DNA of 64,000 bases from Pseudofabraea citricarpa (Eukaryota > Ascomycota > Leotiomycetes > Helotiales > Dermateaceae), in contig JAPWGK010000002.1 of the NCBI GenBank assembly GCA_029641185.1, forward strand, positions 372,001 to 436,000. Reading direction: 5' to 3'. This document shows positions 22,901 through 34,534 of this stretch, one piece after another; the stretch's first letter is position 1, and every line of letters starts with the position of its first letter. The translations under genes were made by a program, and so were the position numbers. The notes under the pieces were generated by a model, which worked only from the letters and a program-made list of their open reading frames with translations, was not told where the DNA came from and searched no databases.

Positions 22901-23323
22901 AACCAAGACCTCAAGAGGGACCTTGCCGCCCTTCAGAGGCTCCAAGTGCTTAGCTGTATGATATTAGTCCAGGTCGCATAGCCCAAATTCATCAATGGTC
23001 CTCACCTTTCTTCGCAGTCGTAACAATGTAGAGCTTCTCGAGTGTGAAAAGGAAAAGTGTCGCAGGGAACTCATAACCTAATAGCCAGAACTACACACGA
23101 CAATCAGTTCCCTAAGCTTCCCAATGCGCAAGGCAGGACCTACATGAATAGCACCATTTTTTTGAATCTGCATCGTCTCTTCGGTCTTGCCCATCAGGAC
23201 AAGGATAGAGGATGCGCCATTGAATAGCGCGTCACTGCCAGCTCGTTTGTCGGCTTTCCAGGCCGAAACAAAGTGCGACAAGCGCTCCTGGAAAATCTTT
23301 GCGTCGATTTTGATCTCTGCCAT
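19961..23323 (-). CDS. SPT16: FACT complex subunit Spt16 (histone chaperone)
   Basis: Six exons on the minus strand: 23144-23323, 23006-23090, 22832-22953, 22619-22774, 21116-22565, 19961-21069; 1033 residues, the usual size. Spt16 pairs with Pob3 to form FACT, which takes apart and rebuilds nucleosomes during transcription and replication. The protein shows, in order: the N-terminal aminopeptidase-like (inactive M24 fold) domain with [14 protein letters not shown] and [14 protein letters not shown]; a basic/acidic linker; the Spt16 dimerisation domain ([20 protein letters not shown]); the tandem-PH middle domain ([20 protein letters not shown], then [25 protein letters not shown] split over the block); and a long acidic tail of Asp/Glu/Ser ending in basic KPKKKRKH. 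Introns cluster at the 5' end. Upstream, two broken tandem copies of exon 1 plus leader lie in the same orientation. Confidence 0.97.
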
Positions 23324-23536
23324 AGTGTTGAAGATGTATTGGATGGCAGAGATGTTTTGACAAAGAAAAAGGTCGAGGTTGAGGGGAGACGCGAGCGCGT
23401 TGATGGATTTTGGGCGACGTAATAAGCGTCTGGTCACGTGGTGACGAGCGGGAGTGTGAACCAGGGGGCTACAGCTCGGAGGTGGTAGAAAAAGGTTCCG
23501 CGGTGACCTCTGAATACTAACCTCTAATCAATTACC

Positions 23537-23697
23537 TCGTTTGTCGGCCTTCTAAGCTGATACAAAGTGCGATAGGCGCTGCTGAAAGATATGCGCGTTC
23601 ATCTTGATCTCTGCCATGCTGTTGAAGATGTCGAAGAAAAAGAAAGGTCGAGGTTGCTGGTCACGTGGTGATGAGCGGGAGTGTGAACCAGGGGTTC
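23537..23697 (-). pseudogene. Truncated copy of the SPT16 5' end (copy b)
   Basis: Resembles the SPT16 exon 1 start and leader at 23241-23460. An ATG at 23617 opens [21 protein letters not shown] and then hits TAG at 23552-23554, where the live gene has Trp. It carries amino-acid changes (I to M, D to N, K to H, E to Q) as well as the stop, so it has drifted. Its leader keeps the GTCACGTGGTGA...GAGCGGGAGTGTGAACC block of the SPT16 leader but lacks about 50 bp found in the real one. No rest of the gene follows. Confidence 0.85.
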
Positions 23698-23834
23698 CAA
23701 GCTGAAACAAAGTGGGACAAGCGCTCTTGGAAGATCTTTGCGTCAATCTTGATTTCTGCTATGGGGTTGAAGATGTCGAAGAAAGGGAAAGGTCGAGGTT
23801 GCTGGTCACGTGGTGACGAGCGGGAGTGTTGTTG
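23698..23834 (-). pseudogene. Truncated copy of the SPT16 5' end (copy c)
   Basis: A second relic directly upstream of copy b. Its codons for the peptide [21 protein letters not shown] are identical in meaning to the live gene, yet eight of 21 codons differ at silent positions. The initiator is ATA (23760-23762) instead of ATG. It shares the shortened leader of copy b, so b and c come from a common ancestor or one from the other. Homology stops after the Trp codon. Confidence 0.85.
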
Positions 23835-24678
23835 TAACAAGGATGCCTAGAATAGGTAGGTTGCGTGAAATGTGAAATGATTGTGTGGGTGATTGCAGAG
23901 AGAAGAGAAGAGCTCCTGTTACGGAGGAAGAGGTTTGAGTACAGGCAAAAGTGCTAGCGTGCGTTCCTTCCTTGCTACAGTGTAAACCACGAACTCGCTG
24001 GATGATGGAAGGGGCGAGTTATATGGTAGATCATTAGTATAACAAGCGATATACAGAGCAGTAGGCGGGAGTGCTCTGGCTAATACGAATACGATTATAA
24101 TATTTATAAAAGTATAAGGTTTATAAAGGTTTACGGTTGATGTAAATGAGATTATCTAGAATAGGAAGGAAGCCTCTTTAGGAAACTGAGTTCTACCGAG
24201 CTATACTTTCTATAGGCCTTTGAACGAATAGGATAACTATATACCTAACTAATACTTTAATGGGTTAAAAGTCTAGAAAGGTGGCAGATTAGGAAGTAGG
24301 AAGTGATTTAGATCCTTACGAAGGAATGATAGGGGGTTTTAAAGCCGCAGGAGGCACATAAAACCCACAGAAGATTAACTAGGTACGTGAATGCAGGTCC
24401 GAGGCTAGAGCACACCTCGAGGATATCCAGTTGTCAAGAGTGAACATATCACCAGGAACATGCGCCTATCAACTGTGGTCAATTGCTTCATTCCCTATAT
24501 TTACTAAAAGTATCTTAGGGATCAAATGTTGTGTATTACAAGTTTTTCTAGTCATGCCATGTACAGAAAGAAGGAAATTCCTAGCGCAAAGAAAAGAGAA
24601 GTAGATGTTCCCGTTAATTACTCTTCCTAACGCAGTTCATATCGTACACCCCAGGCCATTCTCTTCTACTATAAACTA
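23835..24678. other. AT-rich intergenic DNA
   Basis: Strongly AT-rich around 24030-24330 with stops in all frames. It looks like decayed repeat DNA next to the SPT16 relics. No gene is supported. Confidence 0.5.
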
Positions 24679-24742
24679 CTAAAAACCCAGAGGGTACTGG
24701 TCTCCTGCTTGTCTATATCTAGATGACATACTACATGCTATG

Positions 24743-26583
24743 TTAGCCTGAAAGTAAATCAAGATCGAGGGCGTAGGGACTTACTGGAATGAAAAGGTAC
24801 GGAACCATCTTCGTATACTCATCCCAGCTCTCACCATACTTCTCTTTACATCTTTGAATATCCCTGTAGGCACGGTGCATGATCATCAAGGAGAAGAAGA
24901 CAGGATAGAACCATGGGAAGGGGCTATCGAAACCGGTAACCAATCCCCAAGAGATGGCGAAGAAGGCATCACAAGTGTAGTGAATCTTTCTGGCATATCC
25001 ATACCACCCATCAGCCAAGATAGCGTCGCCGGTCTTAGTCTTGATAATGCGTGGGTTCTTGACAGTTTGCCATGGCAGTTGAGGGAAGGCCTTCCGCGGG
25101 ACAAAGGTTCCACGCTCTTGTTGACGGAAACGATTCTTTTGAGAGTTGGTCGTGTCCCAGATCCAGTACATGAAAAGATATGCAACATAGAGAAATGCCA
25201 TGAAATACGAGTTCCACTTGTAAGTAGAAGGTGGGTGGTTGGCAAGATAGATGGTGCAGTGGCAATAAGACAGAGGGACACCAGCCAAATTCCAGAAGAT
25301 AAGCATGAAGCCCCATTTTTCGTAGTACATGTCCCTGAGAAACATTAGCAAATAGCAATTGACTTAAAGCCACGGTCCAGATCACTCACCAAGTTGTCAC
25401 AATACACTCTTCGCCCTTTGAGCAAGCGTTGGCATACAAGAAGTGAGCCATGACCAAAAGCCCAACTTCAGCAGATACATAACCATATTGCTCCCATTGT
25501 CTGGCGGCAGCACCGCATGAAAGTCCAAAAAGAATGTACCAAGGCAGACGAACTTCGAAGAACATCTTGAAATCCAAAATACCAATTCTAGGGTTCAACT
25601 CAGCACCCATGAAGAAATCATAAATGGGGTAGCCAGTCATGCGATGCTGAGCACCACGAGCAAGAGCCGAGAAGTATGCAGCAAAAGCTACAGCAAATCC
25701 AGAGATAATAGCGACGGACATAAGTGGGCCGAATTCGTCAATGAAGGTGTACAAAGGGAAGTAGCCCGAGAAATGGAGTACACCCATAACTGCAATAGTA
25801 ATGTAGAACGACCAAATCCCGGAGCAGTAGTACTTCAATTGCTTGCCCCCTTCATGTGCGAGTGGTTTCCCGTAAGCGTAGACACCAGGAGCGAAGCAAT
25901 ACAGAAGGGCCTCGAAGATGAAAAAAGTCCAGTAAATCTTCCAGGCGCGGAAAGACGGGAAGGCTCCTTCGTATGCGAGTCCTGCGAGGTGTTTCACAAA
26001 ATCCAAGTAACTCTCTCCATCCTGGGGCGTTGGGAATTTTCCATTGTAATAGGTCGCGCCAATCCACATGTAGTACATGAGCAAAGGAAATCCAACCATC
26101 ATACAAGTGACACCAATGGATCCACCAAAATCAAAATGTCCAGTCGAGTCAATCTTGTGATCAGATCCAACTTCCCATCCATCAATAACCTTCTTGAACT
26201 CTACATCAAGCTTCTTTTCGGCCTCAACAGGGTCAGCGACCGAGCCATTGCTGGTACGGCTGTTCGTCATGGCCTTTTCAACCATGCTGACCTGGCGCTT
26301 TGAGACCTTCCGGCTTGGGGGTATACTGTCTATGCTTGTGCCGCTGGTCGAGGTCGAGACGGTGCTTTCGTTGGCCGAGGAGTCGTCGGTAGATTCTTCA
26401 ACAAAAGCAGACTTGCGACGCGATAATCGTCGAGTCCCGGGAGTTTCCACGTATCCTGCTGGCTGTTGAGCCTTCCTATGCGTAAGAGATGAGCGGCTTG
26501 TTGATAGCAGTAGAATGGTGCCTCGCAGGCAGGTATATATGTACTTACTTGGGAGTCTGTCGCAAAGAATATCTCTCAGACAT
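24743..26583 (-). CDS. ERG4: Delta(24(24(1)))-sterol reductase (Erg4)
   Basis: Minus-strand exons 26549-26583, 25390-26475 and 24743-25334 give 570 residues. Erg4 performs the last step of ergosterol synthesis, NADPH-dependent reduction of the C24(28) double bond, in the ER. The first about 120 residues are a disordered Ser/Thr-rich leader ([11 protein letters not shown]...); the enzyme core begins [20 protein letters not shown]. Family signatures are [20 protein letters not shown] then [34 protein letters not shown], and the C-terminal [18 protein letters not shown] with [18 protein letters not shown]. Eight or so membrane spans are visible. A strong GTAAGT at 24784 and a CAG at 24748 delimit an optional 37-bp 3' intron; splicing it would replace the last residues and end at 24679 with QYPLGF. 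The unspliced end is preferred because 37 bp is very short. Confidence 0.95.
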
Positions 26584-27516
26584 GTTAGCGGCAACCCGTG
26601 GAGGCCGGTCCTGGAAATGCAGAGGCGCCGAGTAAAATGTGTAGCACACAGAGAAAAGGGAAATTAAAGACAGTACGTGGAGAGCGGTGACTCCATAGCA
26701 GAGTGTCAGGAGTAAGGACTAAGGAGAGGAGACAGAGTCTGCTTGTTTGGGCGCGGGAAGTCAACAAATCGGTGTGGATTTAAATTACGGCCGCGATTGA
26801 CCACTCCCGAGCGTCGCGTAGCAGTAGTGCATCGTGTGCTCCATGCAAACAATCGCTTGGCCAGGCCGTCTAGCGCGTTGGGAGGGGGGAAAGCAGAAAG
26901 CCGACCTCGGGTTCCACGGTGTCCGTCAAGAAAGTGGGGATGACAGACTCAAAGGCTACAGTCGACTTACCAAGCATGGGAAAGCGAGCAATGCGATGTT
27001 GCTGAGGGCCTCGGTGCTCGATACAGCAGAAGACAATCAAGCCACCCATGCAGCCGTCGGTTATGAGAAAATGCATTTCTGGCTACGGAGTACCTAAGGT
27101 ATAGTTACGTGCTCTTTTCTGTAGACATGTGTGCTAGGGAACGCAGCTTGACCGTCGGATAAATGTCAATGACTTTTTGGATTCTCTGCGAATAGATGCT
27201 TCGCTATGCTGATAGAAATAGCAGGGCAGACGTATTATACATCATACATTTTCATCACCCAGACGTCAGCTCCCCAGACGCCCTCGTCCTATGCGCCAAC
27301 ACGCTCCTCTCATGCTTGGGAAGAAATGCCGAGACAAAACCAAAACCAAGCGAATGATGTACAAGAAGGATCCCACGAGCGTGGAAGCTCCCAAGTAGAA
27401 GCCCAAATTATCGTAATATCGTCCCCAGGTGCGAAGCCCATGCGCCGAGGTCTCCATCAACCTCTCCACGCGCCTGACTCCAAGGTATGATACTTCAATT
27501 GTATGTACCCTCTCCC
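26584..27516. other. Intergenic, ERG4 promoter side
   Basis: Lies upstream of ERG4 and downstream of the deubiquitinase gene. Small open frames are not convincing. No gene is seen. Confidence 0.5.
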
Positions 27517-30311
27517 TCATATCTTCTGGTAGAATAAAAGGTAGGCGACCTTGTTGTCCTTTACGGAAAACTTGTCATTCTTACTCTTTGGGGTGGTTGC
27601 ACCATTGACTACACTTGACCACTTCTTACCAGCTCCATTGGTACCGGCCGAAGGGCCATTGACTTGCTTCCAACCTTCCTCTCCATCCGTGTCGTTATCT
27701 TCAATTGTCGAGAAGATGTTGCCTGTGGTCGTATCCTTCTTTTGGGATTCTACTGCCGCAGCAAGAACCTTGGGGTCTTCTTCGCTGCCACCTTCAGCAA
27801 CCTCTTCACTTCGGACGCGTCTGATAACTGTGTCATCAAGTCGAATCCATTCCCGGCCGTCCTGTCTTCTAACATCCACGGTATAGTGACCACCGCTAGC
27901 ATTCTTACCGTGGTGATATACAACTGCGATCAACTTGTACTTCGGAAGTCCACCATGGGCATAGACACTGCGCTTCTGCCTTGGGAAAACTTCCTTTGGA
28001 ATCTCCAACTCCAGTGGGTAGCCAACCCTTTTCCAGATCTTTTGCGTTCCACCAGCGTTGTCATATTGGAAACGCTTCAAGTGGAGAATCAGTACCGGTG
28101 GAACAGTTTCGATGAAAACTTGCTTGGTGGCGGTAACATTTGGTCCCTTGGGAGATTTGAAATCGCCGTGAAGAGCCTCGGAGCCTGTAAGACCTTTCAA
28201 GGCATCGACGATATTGTTGACATGTGAAGCTCCGATATCCAGTTGTAATGGTTGGTAAGGTTCGAGGGTGACAGAATCTTTTAATCCCGGTACGCGCAAT
28301 TCGGATCGAAGGTTACCTCCAAAGATTTTGGTGACTGGAGAGTTTGTAATAATAGTTCCAGATGATCGTGTAACTGCAGCCTTTTGCTTAGGTCCAACCT
28401 CTAACCAACCGTTGGCATCGCCAGCGACTGATCCACTGGCACTCCCTCTCTCACTAACTGGTGAAGATGGTCCATTGACAGGTGTGGGAACTGCTGAGGT
28501 TGCATTTGATCCTCCTGAAGCTTTCATAACCTGAACACACTCATCGTGAAGGCCTTCCAGAAGGAAACCCAAAAACTCCTCAGCATCTTGTTGGTGGCCG
28601 CGCTAGGTAGAGTCAATAGGATGCCCGCATTTGACAAATAGGCGATACTTACACGCATACTAGAAAATCTAGGAAGCTTGTTGATGACGTTATACACAAA
28701 ATCGGGAGAAAAGGCTTCTCCGTACTGCTCAAGCTCGCCTTCTTTCAAGCGCAATTTCAACTGCTCTGCAGATGTAGCCGAGTCAATAATTGGATATTCC
28801 CTCATGAACATGATCCTGTAAACATATAAGCTCATGACCATTAGCGAACTAAGAAAAACTCACATGGCATCGATTAATGGTGTATCACTTTTAAAACTAT
28901 GTACCGCACGTTTTCCAACCTGGTCCAAAAAGTCATAAAATGGCATACAAAACACCAAAACCTGTAAAACCTAGCATAGAGTCAGTATCAAATCTTAACT
29001 AACAAAGTTCTCACTTACTGAATTCATATAGCACATGTTGCCTGTATTGACAAGACCGCGAGGCTTAAGAAAGGAAATCTTGGAGTCTGTTGAAACAGCA
29101 TTGAAAGATCGTAAAGCTTCTGCCAATGATTCTGCATTCTTTGCAAACCCTGTAGCAGGAACAGCTCCAGGGGCCACATCACTTGATGCAGCTGTAGGAG
29201 CAGTGGCAGTAGATTTGAAAAGAGTAGCCCATGATTTTGGTGCAGCTTTGACAGCAGGAGATGTTGGTTGTGTGGCTTCAGCGCCATTGTTCTCAGACGA
29301 CGATGTCTCTAGAACAGTGCTTACAGGCTCGCTTTTCTCCACCTCTGGCTCAGGGACTGCTGATTTTGATTCTTCAGCATTCTTTTGTGGTGTTGTGATC
29401 TTTTTAGGTAAAGCAGGAATTACGGGTACGGCAGGGAAATTGGAACGGGTTTTTGGTGCAACTGGGGTAGCATCACCAGGAATAAGTGTTGACTGTTGTA
29501 CAGATGAGGGTGTAGTGGGGTTAGTAGAGTTCGCAGCCTCAGATGCAGGATGATTTGTAGAAGGAGTCTCAGGTCGGTTGGTTTGTGGTTCTTCGGGTGC
29601 CTCCTCTTCGACCTCAGCTTCGCCTGTTTGTTGACTAACAGTAAATTCGAGAGACTCCGTTGGGAGCTTGGCAGCTCTTCGCCTTCTACGTCGTGGTTGT
29701 CTAGCTGGCCAGGGTAGATCGGGTCTCGACAGCCAAGGTAGCTGATGATTGTTAGTATGTATATTAGGCTGAGGAGATGTCATGCTGACAGGTACTCTGA
29801 AAGGAGTGGCAGGCGTTTGTAGGATTGGAGATTGAGGTGGGATGTTGACTGTTGGCTGAGTCTTCGGGGTAGGAGGTGTCATCGGAACTGGTACAGTATG
29901 TGATGATTGGGTCGATGGAGGGGTTTGTGGACGGGGCGGTGGTTGGTATGGTGTCGAGACCACAACGGGAGATTGATGCGCTCGGGGTGGTGGTGGAGGA
30001 GGAGGAGGAGCATTGTATTGCGGGATGGGAGCATACTGATGCTGCATAGGTGGTGGAGAACGCCCGTATGCTTGGTATGGAGCATACTGGTGCGGAGGAA
30101 GACCTGTCTGATATGGCGGAGGGAGTTGTTGAGGATAGTAGTTCGCATTGTAGCCGTGCATGTAGCCGTTGTACATGGGCGGCGCAGGGGGATACTGCTG
30201 ATGCTGGTGCTGGTGAGGATGCTGATGGTTTTGGTTTTGGTTGTATTGTCGTCTCCTGCCCATATCTCCCTGCATGGCTTGCCCTGCCGGCAGATGACGA
30301 CTGTTCATCAT
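27517..30311 (-). CDS. Ubiquitin carboxyl-terminal hydrolase, UBP3/USP10 type
   Basis: Minus-strand exons 29019-30311, 28864-28970, 28653-28815 and 27517-28602 give 882 residues. It is a papain-like deubiquitinase (peptidase C19). The Cys box is GLVNTGNMCYMNSVLQVLVF, formed across the first splice; the acceptor CTAG at 28971 gives the conserved VLQVLVF, while the later CAG would delete residues. Then come RRGHQQDAEEFLGFLLEGLH and the His box VVYHHGKNASGGHYTVDVR, with a final KVAYLLFYQKI. The N-terminal about 400 residues are disordered, rich in His, Gln, Pro and Asn near the start (QNHQHPHQHQHQQYPP) and Thr/Pro later, the usual arrangement in Ubp3/USP10, where this part binds a Bre5/G3BP-like partner. 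The start is the first in-frame ATG pair (30308-30311); the frame stays open upstream without another ATG, so a further 5' exon is possible. Roles known for the family include ribophagy and transport regulation. Confidence 0.92.
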
Positions 30312-31721
30312 GCCGGCGTGGGGATGTCTTTCCAAACCGATCGCGTCTTGCGGTCGGATTGGAGCTTCGCGTGCTTCGATGGAAGCTTTGTGTGCGCGTC
30401 TCCCTCTTGCCGTGAATCGATTTTAATCCAACCCAGTGAGCATGAATCAGTACAATGCTCTGTATGCGCCGGCAATGTCGTCAGCGTGTCGGCGTGGGGA
30501 GGCGGAGGGTGTCGATGTTGGAGAGGATGTGGTTTCGACAAGGACGGGAGCTTTGATGTTCGGAATCAAAATTCTGGACGGGGATGGAAGGATGACTGAT
30601 GCAGATCCACCCCGGTCGATTAGCACTTTTTAAGCCGCAACTCCTAAGTGCCAGGGTAGCGCCAGGCTTGGTATGGTCGATATTACAATATGGCAGAATG
30701 GAGACCTTTTATATCTTTCTTTGCATCACGAAGTCCTGTTTGCTTACGGGACTCATACTCTCTTATCGCGTTTCAATCGCAAGAAAGACTCAAGGGGCTG
30801 AGCACTCTGCAGCACGAAACATATCAAACAATATCTCTATGTACTCAATGCTGATCAGTGGCCAACAGCGACTATCTTTCAAATAATTAGAACTCTGTTC
30901 ACTTTCTCTATAAATTCAATTCACATAGCACGCAGTCCCATGTTCGAGAAAGCCATGCACGTGGTCACATCAGCTGACACTCATCTCTCATGGCAGGAAT
31001 CTTGATGTTTAGGGAACGAAACACTTCTTGTCGTATCATAGCTCTCTAGAGGTCCGGAGTATTCGACCTTTCGATAGCAGGACAACTTCAATTGCGTGTA
31101 TTATGTATTGCTTAGCACCAAGTCGTTACAAAGCTGAAATTCTGGACAATGGGAAAACCGTTTGGAAATAGCTATATTTTGGCAAAAAGTAGCTTGGTCA
31201 AGTAGCCAGTGTAAAAGAGAGCGTCTGGCAGTTCTAGCAGCACAGTATGGCATCAAATTCGCTGTTCTGTGAGGTATGAAAGAGAACTGACACACTGGCG
31301 TGACTGGATGTCAAGGTCAAGTTCGTGAAGACACACAGGGCGGCGAGCGGTCCCGCTAAACTGTTTTCAGTCGTCCTTCAATCGCCCCCTCCAAAGTCTC
31401 CCGTCATTCTCACAGCTCCCCTCCTCCATCTACATCCAGCGCCCTGTGGCTGCTGTGAACACCAACGACTTTTCCCATTTCCTCTTTCCAGGCTCTGAAC
31501 CCCAGCTCTTTTCTAGGTCCGACTTTATTCTGGAATCGAGTCGGGTATCCTTCAGTCTCATCATATCCGTCGAGTCATACTACATCATACTTCCCCAGGA
31601 GCGCTGTTGATCCGGCAGTATTGAAGTTGTTGTAAACGACTCATTTGCCGCCAAAGCCTCAATCTGTGACAGGTATCCGCAGATACTATCAGGGCAGGAT
31701 ACACACTTTCCCGCGACAACA
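30312..31721. other. Divergent promoter region
   Basis: Sits between the start of the deubiquitinase gene (-) and the start of the RING protein gene (+). CT-rich tracts precede the latter. Small open frames here are shadows or chance. Confidence 0.5.
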
Positions 31722-33961
31722 ATGACTTCTACCCAACCTAACGCGTCATTATCTGGAGGAAAATCACTTAACACGTCTTCTACACACTCTTCTGGTCAAC
31801 AGCAGACACAAATTACTTCGCCTGGATTTGAATCTTCCTCAAGGCGTTCTGGAAGTCATTCGAATACAGCGCCGACTCCTCGAAATAATCAGACGCAGAA
31901 GAGGCAGCACAAAAACGGACGGAAACCAAGATTCGCGGATGAGGACGCCATGGCTGAATCCGTAAGTGTTTGGGGACTCTTGTCTGGCCACCTGCTGATA
32001 GAAATAGAGCGCTATCAGAAACCCAAACGGTCGACGAGGTCAAACCTCCATTACTCATCTCATGAACTTTACCCTCCCTCCTAGACCTCAATACGATCAG
32101 CAATCAATGGGCCGCGGTACCCGAAGAGGCAATATTTATGGCATTGGTTCAGGTCATCATGCTAGTGATAAGGCGAGGTAGGTCACAAATCTTGAGATAT
32201 GGTCGCTCGTCTGATGGCTTTAGATACATTCATGCAAACTATCGTTTTATCGTCAGACCAAATGGAGATTACAAACAACAAGCGGCAAATGCTGACCAGC
32301 ATCTGGATTGGAACGACGTTCTACAAATTCTTGCTTCTGCCTCCTCACAAACCTCTGCCTGCCCTATTTGTCTTTCCCCGCCAGTGGCCCCGCGAATGGC
32401 GAAATGCGGTCATATTTTCTGCCTCCCTTGTTTGATTCGCTACATGCATTCTACGGACGACACAAATCCCATGCCGGAGAAGAGAGCTCGCTGGAAGAAG
32501 TGCCCCATCTGTTGGGATTCTGTTTATATTTCAGAGACCAGACCCGTTCGCTGGTTCACGGGACAAGAAGGACCAGCGCCAGCTGAAGGGGATGATGTAG
32601 TTTTAAGATTGGTGATGCGGCAACCTGGAAGTACACTTGCTTTGCCTCGCGATGGAGCTGATGCTCTGAGGAAGTTGGAGGATATCCCTTGGTATTTCGC
32701 TGCGGAGGTCACAGATTACGCTCGGGTGATGAAAGGAAGTGAAGAATATATGTCCACTCAGTTCGACTCTGAGATTGAGGAGCTGCAACGGCAGGAAAAG
32801 GAAGACGAGTTGATGTTTGGAGAAGAGACTGAATGGACGACTAAAGCTGTCAATTCCATTAAGGACGCAAAGGAGAAGGTTAAAGGCATTGGCAATCCAC
32901 CTCTTTTGCCGGAACAACCCGCGGAGAAGAAACCAAGGCGGCAGCCAATACAGTTTAACACAAATGAAGACGAGGTTCCGGATATGTATTTGATTCAGCA
33001 TGCATCCAAATCTGGCCAGAGCATATCGAATTCGTTACCGGTGCCTGTCGAGGGGCCTTCGGGTGATCTGAATACCACCCAAAAAGTTCACAATGAAGCC
33101 CATCCACTGTTCAAACCGAAGCAGCCACAGAATGAATCACATGGTGCGCATCGTCCAGACGAGCCTTACTTTTTCTACCAGGCCTTGCTTCACTATTACC
33201 TTGCTCCGCTGGATATCAGAATACTAAAATCTGCCTTTGGGAATTTTGCTTCTTTCCCAGCTACGCTTCTTCCTCGGGTTGAGCGAGTTTCTACCGGCCA
33301 CATAATGGACGACGAGCTGAGGAAGAGAACCAAGTATTTGGCTCATTTGCCTTATGGGTGCGAGGTCGGCTTCTTAGAGTGCAATTGGACCGATGTCGTG
33401 TCTCCGGAGATACTTGCTCAATTTAAAGACGAGATTGAGAGACGAAGAAAGAGAAATAGAGATAAAGAATACAGAGAGGAAAAAGAACGCGCGAGAGCGG
33501 AAAAGGAAGAAGATGATAAAAGATGGGCAAGCGCCCGTCGAAACAGACCTGATGAAGTTGCAGATAACTTCACTACTAGCCAAGACTTCCATTCAATGCC
33601 ATCCTTGGATGGGAATAATGCCTCTCCTCCCTGGCCATCGCGTCAAGGGTCGTCTTTTGCATCCCTAGCATCGCCATCAACCAGCCCTAATGGACCAAGA
33701 ACTGTTTGGGGGACGACATTAATAGCACCTGCTTCTCCTGAAACCCAGCCCCAACATCGCCTCGAAAATGACGGCGATGATGGTTGGTTGCAAAGCTGGG
33801 AGCAGGATTTCTTGGATGCGGAGAATGAACTAATTGCCAAGGCTCAAGCAGCTAGCTTGGGTGAGGGTAGCACAGCTCCATCTGCACCAGAACCGAAAGG
33901 CAAGAAGAAAAAGGCAAAGAAGATTACACTAATGAGTACCACTGTGAGACGACATGCTTAA
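31722..33961 (+). CDS. RING finger protein of the RNF10/Mag2 type
   Basis: Exons 31722-31961, 32008-32177 and 32224-33961; 715 residues. The disordered Ser/Thr/Gln-rich start leads to SITHLMNFTLPPRPQYD, a conserved block before the RING. Then RYIHANYRFIVRPNGDY precedes a C3HC4 RING: CPICLSPPVAPRMAKCGHIF then CLPCLIRYMH and KKCPICWDSVY. A family-typical C-terminal half follows (FFYQALLHYYLAPLDIRILK, FASFPATLLPRVERV, YLAHLPYGCEVGFLECNW), then a highly charged coiled region (ERRRKRNRDKEYREEKERAR) and a basic end KGKKKKAKK. RNF10/Mag2 are E3 ubiquitin ligases acting on ribosomal 40S proteins during translation stress, so a role in ribosome quality control is inferred. Interestingly it neighbours, divergently, a Ubp3/USP10-type enzyme, the family known to remove ubiquitin from 40S proteins. 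Confidence 0.92.
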
Positions 33962-34534
33962 CAATGCATTAGGAGCGGGCGGAATGGAGTTAGTTGTTTA
34001 CGATTGTATTTTGTCATTTAGATGCACATGAATCATCACTAGATACAAATTACGAATCTATTGGAACCATTCCCTACGCTTTTAGTGAGTTACAACTATA
34101 GCATGGAGCTTTGTATGACTACTTAACGACCGCTCATCGTTCATTGGGCTATAGACTTTCCAAAAGCAGAGGAAACTAAAAATCAAAGAGTTCATCTAAA
34201 GCTCTGGCATTATTGTGGACTCTTGATTTCTAAGGCTGCATCGTTGTTGCTACATAAGCTGATTATGTGCAGGCTGATGAATAATGAAATGTTCGGTATC
34301 AGGTAGCTCGCTTAAAGTTCAAATCGGACTTACGGAGTTTTCCCAGATAGCTACAAAGATGGCGGCTCAGTAATCAAGTCACATGAAAACGAGCCTGGAT
34401 TTGAGTGGTTAGATTTTGGCACGTACCTACTTGATTATTCTGCTAGATCCATGTATGTTCTGTATATAAAAAGCTTCCCTCCTCTCAAGTTCGATTGCTA
34501 GTTCTGTGTGGGATCTTGATAACCGAAAGGCATC
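33962..34534. other. Intergenic, no gene seen
   Basis: 3' flank of the RING gene and promoter of the secreted propeller gene. AT-rich with no coding sign. Confidence 0.55.
34463..34470 (+). promoter_or_regulatory. TATA box
   Basis: TATATAAA lies 65-72 bp before the ATG at 34535, a good match in sequence and distance for a TATA-driven, probably regulated promoter. Confidence 0.5.
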
